From positions 2,566,492 to 2,630,491 of the forward strand of contig LS997562.1 of assembly GCA_000469685.2 (NCBI GenBank): a DNA stretch of 64,000 nucleotides, in the 5' to 3' direction. The notes beneath the pieces were generated by a model. The model worked only from the letters and a program-made list of their open reading frames with translations. It was not told the origin of the DNA and did no database searches. How positions within the stretch are numbered: the stretch's first letter is position 1; each line of letters starts with the position of its first letter. The stretch is from Haemonchus contortus (taxonomy: Eukaryota; Nematoda; Chromadorea; Rhabditida; Trichostrongylidae). Made by a program: the position numbers and the translations under genes. Shown piece after piece: positions 33,165-46,315 of this stretch.

Positions 33165-34885
33165 GGCCCTAAATACTGTCGAGAAAGAAGCGCTAATCGA
33201 AGACCTGGGCAACTAGAGTACTCAAAATATAAGGATTGTAATGAACTCCATGACAAGTTCACGACTACGACTTCCCACTCAACGAGGAAGTCATGGTCAA
33301 CATAGAGAGAAAGGTTCGGCGATACCGCTTCGTTCATCCTTTTCAGTGCGCTCGCGAGAACATCATGCGTCATTTGGACTGGGGAAACTTGGGAGTTAAA
33401 GTCGACACATGCTTCTCACACTATCTCCGCTTCGCAGACGACATCGTGCTTATAACAACCTACATCGAGCAGGCGGAACGATTGCTGGCTGAATTCTACA
33501 GCGCTTGTGGAAAGATCGGCTTGAATGCACAGTCCACGATGACTTTGAAGTACCTCTTTTTAGTCCAAAAGCGAAAGTGTAGGTGTGAATAGTACATCAG
33601 TAGTAACGAAAAATAAGGTAGGGAAAACATAGGTTGGACGAGATTACCATGGCGGAAGTAACATGGAAGGGGTATTCGGACGAGATTTCAGTTGTTGCCA
33701 TTGCACAAAGAGCTGACTACATTAAGCAAGAAGTGAAGAGAACTGCCTTCCACTGTTGCTATTGGTCATAACAAGTTGTTTGATCTGTCTACATTAGTTC
33801 CTTGCGATTGGTGCGGCTTCTGCAATGCTGGCGAAACTCGTCCGGGCAAATATACGGTACAATCTTTGAGCCTTTATAACGCCCTATCTAGACCGTTTCC
33901 AGGTATGGGAGCGCCACATACCTCATACGGGGATCCTACAAAATCATTCTAGCGGGATATCTCAAAAGTCATTTTTATCGTAAACTGTGCTTTTAAGACG
34001 GGTGGTGGAACTTCTCTCCGAATTCCCACGGTCAGCGGCAGTGGTTCCGCTGCGACTGCCGTATCCTTCCACTGGAAATTCAGATCTTTCCCTTCATAGC
34101 GCCCGACAGGGTGCGGCGAGCGCGACACTCCGTGCAGAGAAATCATACCAGACCCCTCTCAAGACTGAAGTGTATCGAAGACGGTGTTCATGAGAATTGA
34201 ATTGTGTCTGATGCTCCCTTCACGGTAACTGAACGAATATCTCCGAATGCTCAATCTGGTGTATATAAATCGTAAAGCAACATATTGAAGTATCTAGCTC
34301 TAAAGCTGAGCAGAAAGAAATGCGCAGCGAGCGTAGAATTCAAGAATATCAGGGAGTAGTGAAAAAGACAAAGAACATTTGGCTCCGCGCACACCTTTTC
34401 GACACTGCTGTACTCAGTGTTTTGACGGAGGCTTCGGAGACTTGGACTGTACGAAAGCAACATAATGAACATGCTGTCAGCGTCATTCAAAGCATTTTGG
34501 ATGAAATAGTGCTCGGTATTTTCTTATACACACAAGTGCAGGGAATCCGGAGTTCCGAACTCCGTAAACGAATGAAGATGAAGGATGCCGTTGCTTATGG
34601 CAAAAAACCGAAGACCAGGTGGGTCGAACACATGCGATATCGTGATGGCCATTGGACAAAGGCGGTTACTGACTGGATCTCTCGGGGCATCAAACGAACA
34701 CCATGACGGCCGTCAGCGCGATGGTAAGTCTTCGTCACGAATGTTTTGAACGGAAGGAATGCTATGCCTCGTGTCCCACAAGCCAGGACGACCCACTGGA
34801 CTACTCCGGCTCGCGACAGAGATGAAGTTACCGACGTCCGCTCAAGGAAATCGTTGATTAACGGGACGACAGGTGAAACAGGTGA
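33165..34885 (+). pseudogene. RTE relic 4 (unit 2 copy of relic 3)
   Basis: The relic retains HYLRFADDIVLI with FADD at about 33431-33442 and IEQAERLLAEFYSACGKIGL. It is then interrupted by about 600 bp that includes MITE copy b, and resumes near 34166. [37 protein letters not shown] and ISRGIKRTP are at 34420-34706. It aligns with relic 3, but its C-terminal part is better preserved. Confidence 0.82.
34000..34155. mobile_element. MITE of the GGGTGTGGTAAC family, copy b
   Basis: The 156-bp element starts GGGTGGTGGAACTTCTC and, inward from the right, GGGTCTGGTATG. The flanks CTTTTAAGAC (33990-33999) and CTCTCAAGAC (34156-34165) match at 8 of 10. It lies within the RTE relic; unit 1 lacks it. 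Confidence 0.78.
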
Positions 34886-36768
34886 TACGTCATTGGACGG
34901 TATGACACAGTAGTTATTACCTAATGACCTACTCTGTGCAACAACATAATTACAAGAACTTGTCAAAGTATGCCTCTTTCCAGAACAAAAAAAGCCTCGC
35001 TAGGCCTTTTCACGAGATGACGACCGTATCTCTCCATGTGGTGATGTCTCGTACAACTTCTGACAGTCGTTGTAAAAAAAAACACATTAGGAGAAAGCAT
35101 TCAAGAATAAACCACAAGCGTATCCAGCCCCGCGCGCTACAGTCGAAAGGAAGACATCACTACAATTAAGGAAACCATAATGACTCTGAACAAAAACATC
35201 ATGGTACTCAGTCGATCATCTCCAATTTTCACTAATAATTGCTAAATGTACCTCGCGAACTTCTGAAGTAGATCCGGCTTTGAAATAATCCGACATCAAG
35301 CACCCGGTTTCATTGAATCTTACGTGAATGCTGGAGCAAATGACGTGTCTGTTCTACAAACATACAATCATAGGCAAGATAAACTAAGCTTCAAATAAAA
35401 CTTACCAATTCGGGATTAGGACTTATTTGTTCCAGATAGGGGCAGTTACGTAACTGCCCAATGCCACTACCATAATGAAGTAGTCGGAAGACTATCGGTA
35501 GAATGGTCACAACTGACACTGCCCTAGCCATGTTACTATTACTAGTGGCATGGAAGAAATTGAAGTACCGATGTTAATCATCCTTAAATATAACTCTTTA
35601 TCAGTACGATAAACAGCGCATGCCTAGAGCGATCTAATTTCAAGAATACACAATGATTTAATCTGGAAAATTATTCATTAGCAGAACCAGACTCCGCCCA
35701 TGACAGGCGGGCCATGCGCGGTTGAAATTTTGGACAGCAAATAATTCACAACTTCTGTTTACGTGGACCTAGAGAGTACAAATTTGATAGAACTACACAT
35801 TTCGCATAAACTGTGAAACCTCGCAATTTTAATAGGTAATGTAAGATATGGCGGGACCGTAGGTAATCGGTGACAGGAACCGATAATAACTGATAATAGA
35901 AGATAAGGGACCTAAGGAGGGTGATCAAAATCTAACGTTTTCGATACATACAATGTAGCTTTGACCATTCAGTATGTTTCATTCGATAAGATGGGCTGGT
36001 AGAGTAGGGTGACAAAAGTGACCGATGTGCAGTGATAGGGACCCATCAGCGACAATACAATAAGCGGATGAAAATTTTGTTCGTTTCTTGCTATTAGATT
36101 ACGACCGCTACCCAACAAGGTCTGTGACTCAATGAAAGACCCTCTTTGGTCGATATCATTACCACAGAAGTTAACCGACCGCCAACTATCCGGAATTCTC
36201 AACTAATAATATCTTCGTGAATAAAAGTGCCCATTGATAACGACATTTGATAATGGTGTCACATCGCTCGTGACATTTGTAAGTACCGCCCAAGGCTTCG
36301 GTTGTCTAATAGTTGAAACTTTGATGAGAATTTAATTCTGAGAAAACGGAAGATCGAACCTTTCAATCAAAGGCGTAAGCGCTGACTTTCACTGAATACT
36401 CGACTGACAGACAATATCATGACAGACAAAAATTTCCAAAAGATTTTCTCGATGCCTCAATAAAAATTCTATCAAAGAACACTACCTACTTGTATGCAGA
36501 TAACTACGATCGAGTTTATCTTCGACTTTTTTCTCCAGGCTGTGAGAATTGAAAAAGGTCCGCAAGGCTGAGAAAAGGCTCTAAACCTAAATACTGCACA
36601 AAAGTTTCAGAGGGGTTCCAACAGGCAATAGGTTCCCTGATTCGAACTCGCAAAGAAGAATGGGTTGTATAGGAAAGATAGTTCAGTCATGATAAGTTGA
36701 ACAGCAAGGCAGAGGTGTACGAGTATATTACGCGTATACGCGCTTGGAAGTCTTCTTATATAGAAGCC
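34886..36768. other. No recognised gene
   Basis: 34890-35670 is shared with unit 1 (19741-20550). The remainder is unit-2-specific. One GC box (CTCCGCCCATGACAGGCGGG) is at about 35692. ORFs are short and unsupported. Confidence 0.45.
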
Positions 36769-36922
36769 GGGTGCGCTACTTCTTCCCGAATCCCCACGGC
36801 AACCTGCTGTGCTTCCACGGCGGCTACCGTATCGTTCCATTGTAAATCCAAACCCTTCCCTTCATAGCGCGCGAACGGCGCCTCGAGCGCGACGCGACTT
36901 TGGGGTAGAAGATGCCACACCC
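36769..36922. mobile_element. MITE of the GGGTGTGGTAAC family, copy c
   Basis: The 154-bp element begins GGGTGCGCTACTTCTTCCC and, inward from the right, GGGTGTGGCATCTTC. The flanks ATAGAAGCC (36760-36768) and ATTGAAACC (36923-36931) match at 7 of 9. It shares the GAGCGCGACGCGACTTTGGG block with the other copies. Confidence 0.75.
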
Positions 36923-36931
36923 ATTGAAACC

Positions 36932-37500
36932 TCACAGAGGCTTCAAAAATGCGATGAGAAGTCTGAATTACTGCGAGATCCTGGGCAGATACTTTCCACG
37001 CAATCTTATCTAGTTCTATACACCCACCAACAGCAAATTCACATAGCCTATCTCTCAAAGCTGATGAGAAGAAAACAATAACTCACCCGTACTTAAGTAT
37101 TTGGAAGCTGCCAATCATTCTTCACCAAAAGAGGCAAACTTTTTTGCAAAGAAACTATAAAAGCAGACTTATTCCGTTGTCTCGGCTCTTATCAAAATGA
37201 AAACGAAAGCGTTTGAATGTCGAAAAAGCTCAGTGACATTATATATAAAGCAATCAGTGAGGCAGGCTCAGCTCCACGGCAAGAACTCAGTTTGTTTCAA
37301 AATCGGCTTTACTTGATGCACAAAAACAGAGCTTTGCACTATGGCATTTGGGGCTCTGCCACTTAAAAAAACAGCATTGGACGACACATTTGCAAGTATA
37401 GAAGCTATAGCGAAATGAGAAAGAAACTAATCACAACATGCACATTAGAAAAAAAACACCGAGAATTTATACATGACTTGCACGACAAACAAATAAATTA
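36932..37500. other. No recognised gene
   Basis: This is unit-2-specific AT-rich sequence before the shared unc-18 3' flank that begins near 37510. I see nothing I can name in it. Confidence 0.45.
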
Positions 37501-37807
37501 TAAAGAGAAAGAGTATGACTAAGCAAGGTCTGTTAGACCGGAATGTTTACATATGAAGAGCGATATATGTATGAGTACGCCGGCATGCTACGAGATATAC
37601 TGCTCTAAATCACAACTGGTATACTGGAATTACGTGACAACATGACAAATTACAAAATAATCGTCGGACTACAGAGCCGTTCCTTTGATTGACTCGATTT
37701 GGTCAGAATACTATGCTAATACATAAGAATTAAATCGATATTGCACCACCTAGTGTGGCAGGTGTTAGTTCATTCACAACCATCTCGACCCTGTGTCCTG
37801 TTAAACG

Positions 37808-40800
37808 TCATTGCTCTCTTGGTTTGTTCAAATCGCGAAGATTGGCTAGGAATTTTTCCGGGGTGATGATCTGATCAGATCCTGCAACGACCGCAACCAT
37901 TCAGCCTATCACTTGCGGTACTTTACTATGATTTAACTAACCTATGATTACTTCCCAAGGTTTCTTGGCTTGAGTTACTTCATATGCTGCACGCATTTCA
38001 GAGTATGTCAGCCCTCCGATAACGAACACAATCAAACGAGGACCACTGCGATACTGAGCTTGCTGCCCGCGTTCCTTGTGCCATTGTCCATAACGAGCTG
38101 ACGTCGGTGCTCTAAAAAAAAATTGAAATTTATATAAGTTGGATTGAGAGTTTTCTCAGTTTTCTGTGAGTTCCGAAGAATTAGGCTGTTCCATGTACCA
38201 TTCTGTATGAATAAAGGGCGACTGCGTTACAATGACAGTTGGCGCACCGTCGGGCGCACATGGACCGGAAATCGAATCCTGGATCGATCATTACCCTGAT
38301 CAACAAGTTTTTCAACTCTCTAAGGCCGGCTGATTGGAATCAGGCTCGCCTGAGAGGATAAAAGATCTGAAGGTTACTTTGTTTGTCACTGCATTTCACT
38401 GTGTACGTCACACACGCAGTCGATGGGGTTAATCAACCCCACTAACCATACTCTTTACCATTTATTTATAAGGGTAGTTAAAAGCAGGAACATTCAAGAG
38501 AACCTTAGAATGTTCACCGAATCAGAAAACTGCCTGATCGCAAATGCTTAATGAATATGTTCATCGTGGTTGCCAAGGACTATCAGCCACCCATCTGAAG
38601 CTAGCTGGGCGCCATTTCCAGTCAGTAAGCTACTGACAGAGGGGCTACGTACGGCATTTGCAGAATTTCAATATCCTTACTTCTTCCATAAAAAAAAGAA
38701 ATTCAATAAACCTATAAAACCTTTAAAGATCGTTAGCTCACTTGATGAAAGGACTGTGAAAAGCATACCTGAATGGTTGGTTAGTTTGACGACCGGCAAG
38801 GAACGGGAAGTGTTTCGTGTCGAGTTTATCGTCAATTGCATCCTCCATTATATCTTTCAGAGCTGGAACCCATCTCGACGACTGGTATACCTGCTCATTC
38901 GGTCGTTCTTTTCGCACAGGCGTCCATACCTTCTTTCTACCTTGCTGAAACATCAGAAAACGTTTTCTCGCCTTTTTGTAAGGTTCTACTTGAACATACA
39001 TCTGTAGTAATATTCAATCCTAGGAAAGCCGCATTCGTGATGGTTTCCTTTTCGGCCATGGCTATATTGGCATGTTGCAGAAGTTTGTTGAGATTTTCGT
39101 CAGTGATCCCTAAAATCAGGTTCCCATATGGCGATAGGTAAATTAAATCAAGAGCATGACACAACACGGAGATGGGACCGCAACTCACATACCATTTTTG
39201 CTAAGAATGTAGAGGAGAATAAGTCTCAGCCTATCTTCAGTCTTCACAACCGGATCAATCAAAAGTGGCACCATCAACTTCATCGGATCCCTCACACGTT
39301 CCCCTTCAGCATCAACTTGAGTGGCAAGATCCTGATAGCGACGATTTCTCCGTAATTATTAGCATGACCCAATTGTATAACTTTACCTGCTCCACTTTAC
39401 ATAGCTTATCGACACCGCTTTGATACTGGCGCATGCATTCTTCAGCCAAATGGAAGTGGGTACTGAAAGATTGAGCAGTTAATCTCATTCATGAAAGGAG
39501 AACATTCCAAGGAATGGAAATTACCTGAATTTATTCAGTTCCTTCTGATGTTGCGGCATCTTCTTGATCATCATGGACAAGTCTTTGATCGATTTTGCGT
39601 CTGCTTTGAAGCCTGCCTTAGTATCGCTGAACTTCTTCAGACCTTTCGTGACCTGAATTTCCATTCAAATTTTATTTTTTACTCCTGAATCTGTACCGTT
39701 CTCCAAGAAATGATGAACGATGACACTTTAGACTTCTACACTATCGAGGAATGCTGAAATCTGTGCATGGAAAAATGCAGATTAAACGTGATACACTGAG
39801 AGAACCGCAAAGTCCGCGAAAAAGACTGGGCAATATGAATAATGCTCAGCTGTCTGATATTTATGGCTCATAACTACTCCATAATTCTCGTAGACGCCCG
39901 CATTTTTACAAACAGTAGGTGTTTACTTCCCTTTTTGCCAATTCTCAGTAAGCATATACTGCATACAAAATTTATGAAGTAGCTACCTCTTGAGAAACTA
40001 CAGCAATGTGTTTTATGACGAGTGTCAACCCACAGATCGTCGTTTTCATCCAGAAGAACCTTAAACTTGTCTTGATCAATTAAGAAAATAGAAGAAATCA
40101 TTCTCGAAAAACTAAAGTAAATTCACCAACCTCTTTTTCAATGCTGTCATTTCCGCCCGTTTCGTAACGATAAACATCGTTTTCGATCCCGAGCAAATCG
40201 TAGCACATCGCTTGCAGAGTCAGTTCGTGAAGCAGTGGAGTAACAGCATCGAAACCACGATCTGTACAAAATATAGTACATTCAACTGAGTTGCATTGAA
40301 ATCTGAATATAAGATTATACCTATGATTAGGAGCTGACTACGAGCCTTGTCGGCCCCCTCTCCCATCGTGGGATCATCAGCCTTATAGGCATCTAGTTTT
40401 TGTTCAACAAGATGACCCAGTTCGACATTCCTCTCAAAATCAGCTCGATACCTTAACAGCAGGTCATGATGGGTCATGAAAAACTACAACAAAATAAAAG
40501 AAAACTGACCGCAGAGATGGATATTCTCCCAATGTGGCACAGACCGTGGCAAGCTGTTCGGCTATACGCTCAAGATTAGATGTTAGCCCACCTTGCTTCT
40601 GGGCATTGTAATAAAGAAAGTAGGTGTCGGGTGAGTCTAGCGTGTACACCTAAAAGTCGATGGACTGAGAAAAGATTCATCCACATTATCAACCTCTATT
40701 ACAGAAGAAAATCCAAATAAGTTCCGAATTTATGATTCTGGCGTGCCCTTTGTACGCCCATCCTGCACTCAAATACATATTACTCAACCTTTCCCTACCC

Positions 40801-43800
40801 ACCAGGCGTTTAATTACTCGTTTCTGGCTTTAATGCCCGCCACATAAAAGATGAAGTGGTTTCAACAAGCCCATTAAAATTGAAGTTCCGTCCCTCTCGG
40901 AGGTAGTTAGTTCATGCTAGACACTACTCAGCTATTCTTTTTTTTGAGTCTATATGATCGTTTCCACGAACAGCCGTATGTCTCAGTTCAGCGCGTGAAT
41001 AAATACATAAATCTATATAATTCTGTAACCCTAGCCCGTCCAGTCCTATTGGAATCATCCAAAGGTCTCCCCCTACCTTTTCGTTCAGAGTGAGCTTATT
41101 CATCATGACCCTGTACTACTCGCTTTCATCGGAAAAGCACTCTTTCAATAAATTCACGCTCAATCACCGAAAACTGATTTCGACCCAATATAGCATAAAA
41201 AATCGTTATTCACACTAAAACTTTCGCGAACCTGAATTGGGCCCCTTAAAATGCTTAGAATTTCGGCCCAATATGAGGCCATCACATGTATAGGCTATCA
41301 ATAAGAAATATGAAATGAGGTAAGGAGGCAGTACGATCCGCAAAACTTACCTGACTCTCGTAAGGAGTGAAAGCGATATTTATTTCTTTCAGCGTTTTAA
41401 TGTAACGAGCGGCAGCACTGCGAGATAATTCGGAAAACAGCGTATCAGTACAAGCTTCCGTAAAAAATACATGGGCACACTTGTACTGATTACGTACGGT
41501 GTAGTCCGCAATCAAACGATCTATCTGAAATCAAAAAGTCAGCTGGATATAATTTAATTGTTACATTTCCCAAAAGCCAACACAATTTGGCAACGCCCTT
41601 CGTTTTTTCCACGTCGCCTTCCAACATATACAACAGATGCTACTGGCCTTAATTTTTACTACTTGCAATCTTGTTAGAAAACAGAGGAAGAGTTAGAAAC
41701 CCACAGCTCTGAGTGAATGGTTGTATTAGACATAAGCCTTGTGAAAGGAGCCTTTTCTCGGCCCCATCACTTCTCACGAACGATACCGAACGAGTGAAGG
41801 CATTAAAGACTATCCCTCCGTTCCGTTCTAAATCGAGCACATAGGTGTGCGGCGACTCGAGCGGTAACACTTTTAGAGCAAAGCGCAAACAAACGGCCAA
41901 AGAGACACTCCCATTTCGGAAAAGAGGCAGAAATACATTCTAGCATTCTTTCGTTGTTCATGGTCAACAATGCAGTCTTTCGCAAGAGGGTTCGTAGAGT
42001 ACGAAATGACAACCCAAAAGTTACTTAAATATCAATTTGATATCATTAAATGAAGTGAAATTATGAGTGTTTTAGTATTGGAGCGGTTTGAATGCCAGTT
42101 TTGGACACATAACGAAAACCAGCTTTTAACCGTCAGGAAAACCAGCTTTTAAAACCCAGGGTACAACCCTGAACAAGGTCATACACTGTGCTTTATATAT
42201 CGACGGGGCATTACAGGCCTAAAAGGTGCTCCTTGACGCTCAACCATTTCAGCTCGAGGAATGGGTTGTATGCGACGCTGCTCTGATTAATTTCGCTTTC
42301 AAAATTTATTTTATTTATATTTTTTGATCTTTTTGATTTCTCTGAGTCACACAAAAGATGGTCTTAGGTGCTGCCTGTGGAGATAAATTTGACACGGCTT
42401 GTTCTGGCGCAGCAACCTATAAGCTCTACGATCAACTCTTATTATGCGATGGACCATCTTGTGGACAAACACATGGCAGTTAACAGCATAAACGTTTTCG
42501 AAATCATGAATTGCTTTCGTACTTCACCTCTATACTGTTCTGAATTATTATTATTATATCCAAAAAATGGAAATAAAGCGGAGGAAATATCATTATTATC
42601 AGATAAAAATACTCAAATAGGAAACGGTAGAGTTTAGAGATATTCAGAAACGAAATCTTCACAACAACTATGCTAAATATATTACGCTATTTAAGAAAAA
42701 AAGAAGACTGCGGTGGTTTCGCAATACTGAAAATCACCACCTCTCTCCCCTCCCAAAAAAAAACAGCGACATGACAATCGGCTCAATTATGACCATCGCA
42801 AACAACACACGAATAGGGAGCCAGGGAGGCGAAAGCATCAAATTATGGTTCACGCCCAGCCTCAACATTCCGTCATCCCTACATCCCCAACAGCGTATTA
42901 ACTAAATCAGATTTAAAATGATCTACGAAGGTTCTTGAAAAACATAAGATTAGATACTATTCATTATATTATGCGATGCTCTCTCTGAAATTGCAAAATC
43001 GGATCGTAACGAAACTCTCACCAAGACTTCTACTAGCACCTTTCTAAACCTACCTAACAAGTCAAAAAGATGCACTGATATACTGTACTACTTACCGACT
43101 CTTTGGTTGGGGCAATGAGGTAGATGGCTTCTAAACTGGGAAGTGGTTCTCTTCTCTTCGCTAGATCCTCGACAATCGTTATACCATCTGCAGAGAAAGA
43201 AAACGGATTTAGTTTACGTCAAAATTCTAGAAATGACAGAAAAATATAAAAAAAACAAAAAATATAACGGCAAAAATAACAAAACCAGTTTGTTAAGTGT
43301 TCATACCCTCCATGATGTTGTGCATCTTGCAACAAGCGGAAAGCATACGCATTGCCAGTCGATCGACTACAAGAGCATTCCATCCTTTTCCCTCAGGCTT
43401 TTTTAAGAGGACGAATGACTTCATTGAGCAACTCTGCAACATTCGACTGATATGATTGATTTCGACATTATGCCATCGAGCAATGTTTTGGGCCAAAACA
43501 ATTTCCAAACAAAAAAGAAAACTTCGAAAACGTCATGCTCATTGATCAAACACTGCCTTTTTCTAATGGCTTGAGCAATATTTCATGAAACACTCTACAT
43601 CTATAACAAAGGGAATCTTAAATAAAAAAACAGCAACATAACACGCTTTATTTAGGGCTATTGATTGGATGGGAAATTTGATCAATTACCAGCAGCAAAA
43701 GCTCTCTGACTTTATGACTTCTGACTTTTTATAAGTTCTCCAAAGTTGTTTATTTTCAAAAAAGGCAGACACAATAGGGTACGAATGAACAACGAACATT

Positions 43801-44964
43801 TATGGAGGACATTCCAGGCATGGCATTCCGTACACTAGCACCCACATTTTTCAGGATCAATGCTTTATCCAGGATCCCAATTAGACTCGACATACTTGTT
43901 TAAAGCAGTCGGAGAGTATCCAATGAGACAGTCTTGACTTCACAAAATCCAACAATATACAGCTTGGCTTTCCTATAGGAATGCTAATACTTCCATGAGT
44001 AACAAAGCCTTGTCCAAAACGATTCGATAACTGCGATAATCTATTCTATTCTGGCCGGTCTGCAAAGGATTATCCCAAGTTGATGACTAGATCTGCCGTT
44101 CGTAGTTTGGAGCAGGAGCAGTGCACGAGGGACTCTCAATCACTGGTTCATGCCAATGCTGAAGCCTACTGCTAATTTAAGTGAGTTTGAAAACAGTGAT
44201 GCTGATTCAGTAATTATGAATTCGTAAGAAAAAAAAAGTTTGCGGGCATTGAAAGTATCCAAAATTGGCGATTAATTTCGAGTAGCTTCTCAACCTGAAA
44301 TAGCCACGATTCATTTTGTGAGAAGTGGACTGGATGATATAGCAACGTCGTGTCCAAAACAAAAGACAGCTGTGCGTGCGTAGCAGCGATGCGGCTAAGT
44401 TGACTTAGCAAGCAGGGCCTTTTCAACGAATCATTTAATTCGGAATTACTTTTTTTTAAACTTCACGTATATGTGTCGAATTTCATTATCAACGGTTCTC
44501 GGATATAAAGTCATCAATTCTTTCTCTGTACAGAGCAGATATCAGCAATAGAATTGAAGACGAATGGAAGTATTAACAATAAAAAGCGATAGCGATGGAA
44601 TGTGATGAAATTATTTGTGATGAAATCATTTGTGTCAGAAAGAACATTACATCGGAAAATAAAGGTGCACGGCAGATAATCGATGCCGAAAATTTTATCA
44701 GGTCTGTAGGGCAAAAACATAAGAATGGCGTGTAGGACTATGACGAGTTGCCCTACTTCTTTTTCAGAAATGGGCTTCTCCGTTTTACTACAACAGCTGT
44801 GGGCGTTAAACGGAGATGACACTTACTTGCGAGAAATGATGAAAAAGGTTAAAAAATCTATTTACCAAGTGTTATTCGGAAAAATAGGTGAGAATATGGA
44901 AAGTAAAAACAAAGATGCGATCAAAAAATAACTTACTGTTCCCAACAATTTGCTTCAGTGACAT
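37808..44964 (-). CDS. unc-18: UNC-18 / Munc18-type Sec1 family protein, 15 exons
   Basis: The product binds syntaxin and is required for priming and fusion of synaptic vesicles (established for the UNC-18/Munc18 family). Exons in transcript order: 44937-44964, 43307-43433, 43096-43187, 41351-41524, 40510-40649, 40321-40451, 40131-40261, 39987-40059, 39525-39652, 39387-39462, 39193-39331, 39000-39109, 38769-38944, 37942-38111, 37808-37881. The start is MSLKQIVGN; diagnostic stretches are [76 protein letters not shown] and the end [13 protein letters not shown]. All junctions are GT-AG and phase-consistent, giving about 588 residues, the family's normal length. Two exons each have one extra base in an A run (exon 2 before PEGKGW; exon 8 at DTRHK). 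This looks like homopolymer error rather than decay. Intron 3 contains the right duplication breakpoint; intron 13 holds a SINE. Confidence 0.95.
38261..38455 (+). repeat. tRNA-derived SINE in unc-18 intron 13
   Basis: The head is ACCGGAAATCGAATCCTGGA (box-B-like) and the body is ATCAGGCTCGCCTGAGAGGAT through TTGTCACTGCATTTCACTGT. It is the duplicate of 23571-23755, so it inserted before the tandem duplication. Confidence 0.6.
41640..42640. other. unc-18 intron 3 sequence with unexplained short ORFs
   Basis: On the minus strand two overlapping frames at 41649-42012 (one with [20 protein letters not shown]) and on the plus strand 42368-42637 are open. I recognise no domain, and the unit 1 counterpart is deleted, so conservation cannot be judged. 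They may be remnants of an inserted element. Confidence 0.3.
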
Positions 44965-45850
44965 ACTGCCGGGCAAGAAGCTTTTGAATAAAATACCAAA
45001 TAAACAGAATAGACTAGATTAAATCCACCACCTAAACCTGTAAACAAAATCAATAAGCAGTGTAAGAAACAAGGGCCAAACTTGAGGATACAGAACGAGT
45101 AAACAAAGAATTCATTAGAGATTCTACTGCAGTTACTGGCTAAGAACGGAGTGCGCCATGATTCTAAAAACAGAAACGATAGAACGAAGCAAAAATATCG
45201 ACAGAGCATATAAAGGGCTGCTTATGAGCAAGCTCGCATCGTTGCATAAAAGCCTCCAGCTGCCAGATAATCCACAATCGATACGACTGCTCGCCCGAAT
45301 GCGCCAGATTACGTGAGGGCATTGGAAAAATGGCGTCAACTGCGGAGGTGTTCTGCATTCACGTACAACACTCTCGAACACGAGCAAATTCCTATCCTAC
45401 GCCTGCAGGGCGTTCAAAGCACCTGAATTTCCCGAGTTCAGGGTGGGGAGATTGTAGAATGTTGGAGTCCTTTTCAAGTATTAGGTACTCAATGATATTA
45501 AGGACGATGAAATGGTCAAAAAGAGATGAAACTGTTTAATGCAATTGAATTGTAATCCAAAATGTATTGTTCAGTACTGGCAGTAGGTCCCACGATTCCG
45601 GGTTTCGCGAGCCTTGGATGGTGGAAAGGGGGGATTATCCTTCCAACAAAATCTGAATGTTAGTGTATTTCCTCCGTCTATTTCCTCACTCCGCTTTAAC
45701 CAACCCGGACTGAGACTACAGTATCCAGTGTATTAGGGACAAGAGCATGATAGAACCTTATTCAGAAGGCCTATGTTATATAGCAGTCGTTCCCAGAAGG
45801 GATGATTGGTGAAAGGCATTTACAATTATGCAAGGAATCAAATCCCACTG
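44965..45850. other. Upstream region of unc-18
   Basis: This is the 5' flank of the unc-18 start codon at 44964 and should contain its promoter and 5' UTR. I cannot identify a core promoter, a trans-splice acceptor or another gene. ORFs on both strands (about 45133-45539) overlap and look fortuitous. Confidence 0.4.
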
Positions 45851-46042
45851 ACCAGGAAAGGATACCAAGTCGCAGTGGCCATTCAAGATGAGATGTATAC
45901 TGACGTAGGTAGTTTTGAACGCTGATCTTAAATCTGGGTTTCAAATCTGCGAAACGATTCTGGGAACGAAGTTACGGATCCCCCTTCCCCTGGTGTCATG
46001 TTACTTGGTTGCTTCTATACGAGAATCAAATAGTGCGGGAAC

Positions 46043-46118
46043 GTGCCCCGATGGCGCAGTTGGGAGGGCGGCGGACTGGTAGACATGGCAAGGAGGTTCG
46101 GATCCTTGATGCGGGCGC
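46043..46118 (+). ncRNA. tRNA-like sequence in the left arm of FB2
   Basis: The segment is 76 nt long. The acceptor ends GTGCCC and GGGCGC pair fully. The D-arm GGCGCAGTTGG fits box A. The T-arm pairs AAGGA with TCCTT around GGTTCGGA, close to box B. The anticodon arm (GCGGACTGGTAGACATGGC) is distorted by extra bases and resembles tRNA-Tyr(GTA). A Pol III-type terminator (TTTTTT, 46128-46133) follows. The inverted partner differs by several bases, so this is more likely a captured tRNA-derived segment than a working tRNA. Confidence 0.5.
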
Positions 46119-46315
46119 TTGTTTTGCTTTTTTATAAAAAGTGCTCTAAACTCTTGCAAAACCTTTTTACACATCATATAGACTACCCACGCCCCTCCTT
46201 CATATTTATGGAGCTCAAGAAAAGCCAATACAAGCATATTTTTTCGTCGGCTGCACAGACCGAAAGGGAAGGTCTTCTGCTTTCGGCAGTCAAGGTCAGG
46301 GCCTAGACAACCCAC

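Larger units (their letters stand above)
24453..42860. repeat. Tandem duplication unit 2 (about 18.4 kb)
   Basis: This is the second unit. Its left end repeats 6124 onward and its right end lies in unc-18 intron 3 at about 42860, after which the match with unit 1 stops. Relative to unit 1 it lacks 8848-12143 and the mariner. It has extra DNA at 26380-27755, 30470-32285, 32900-33141 and about 33560-34165. Its unc-18 exons 4-15 are complete and join 5' exons outside the duplicated block. Confidence 0.88.

Noticed and set aside
46043..46118. Functional tRNA-Tyr gene
   Set aside because: The anticodon arm is distorted and the inverted partner shows the sequence is part of a mobile arm. Kept only as tRNA-like.
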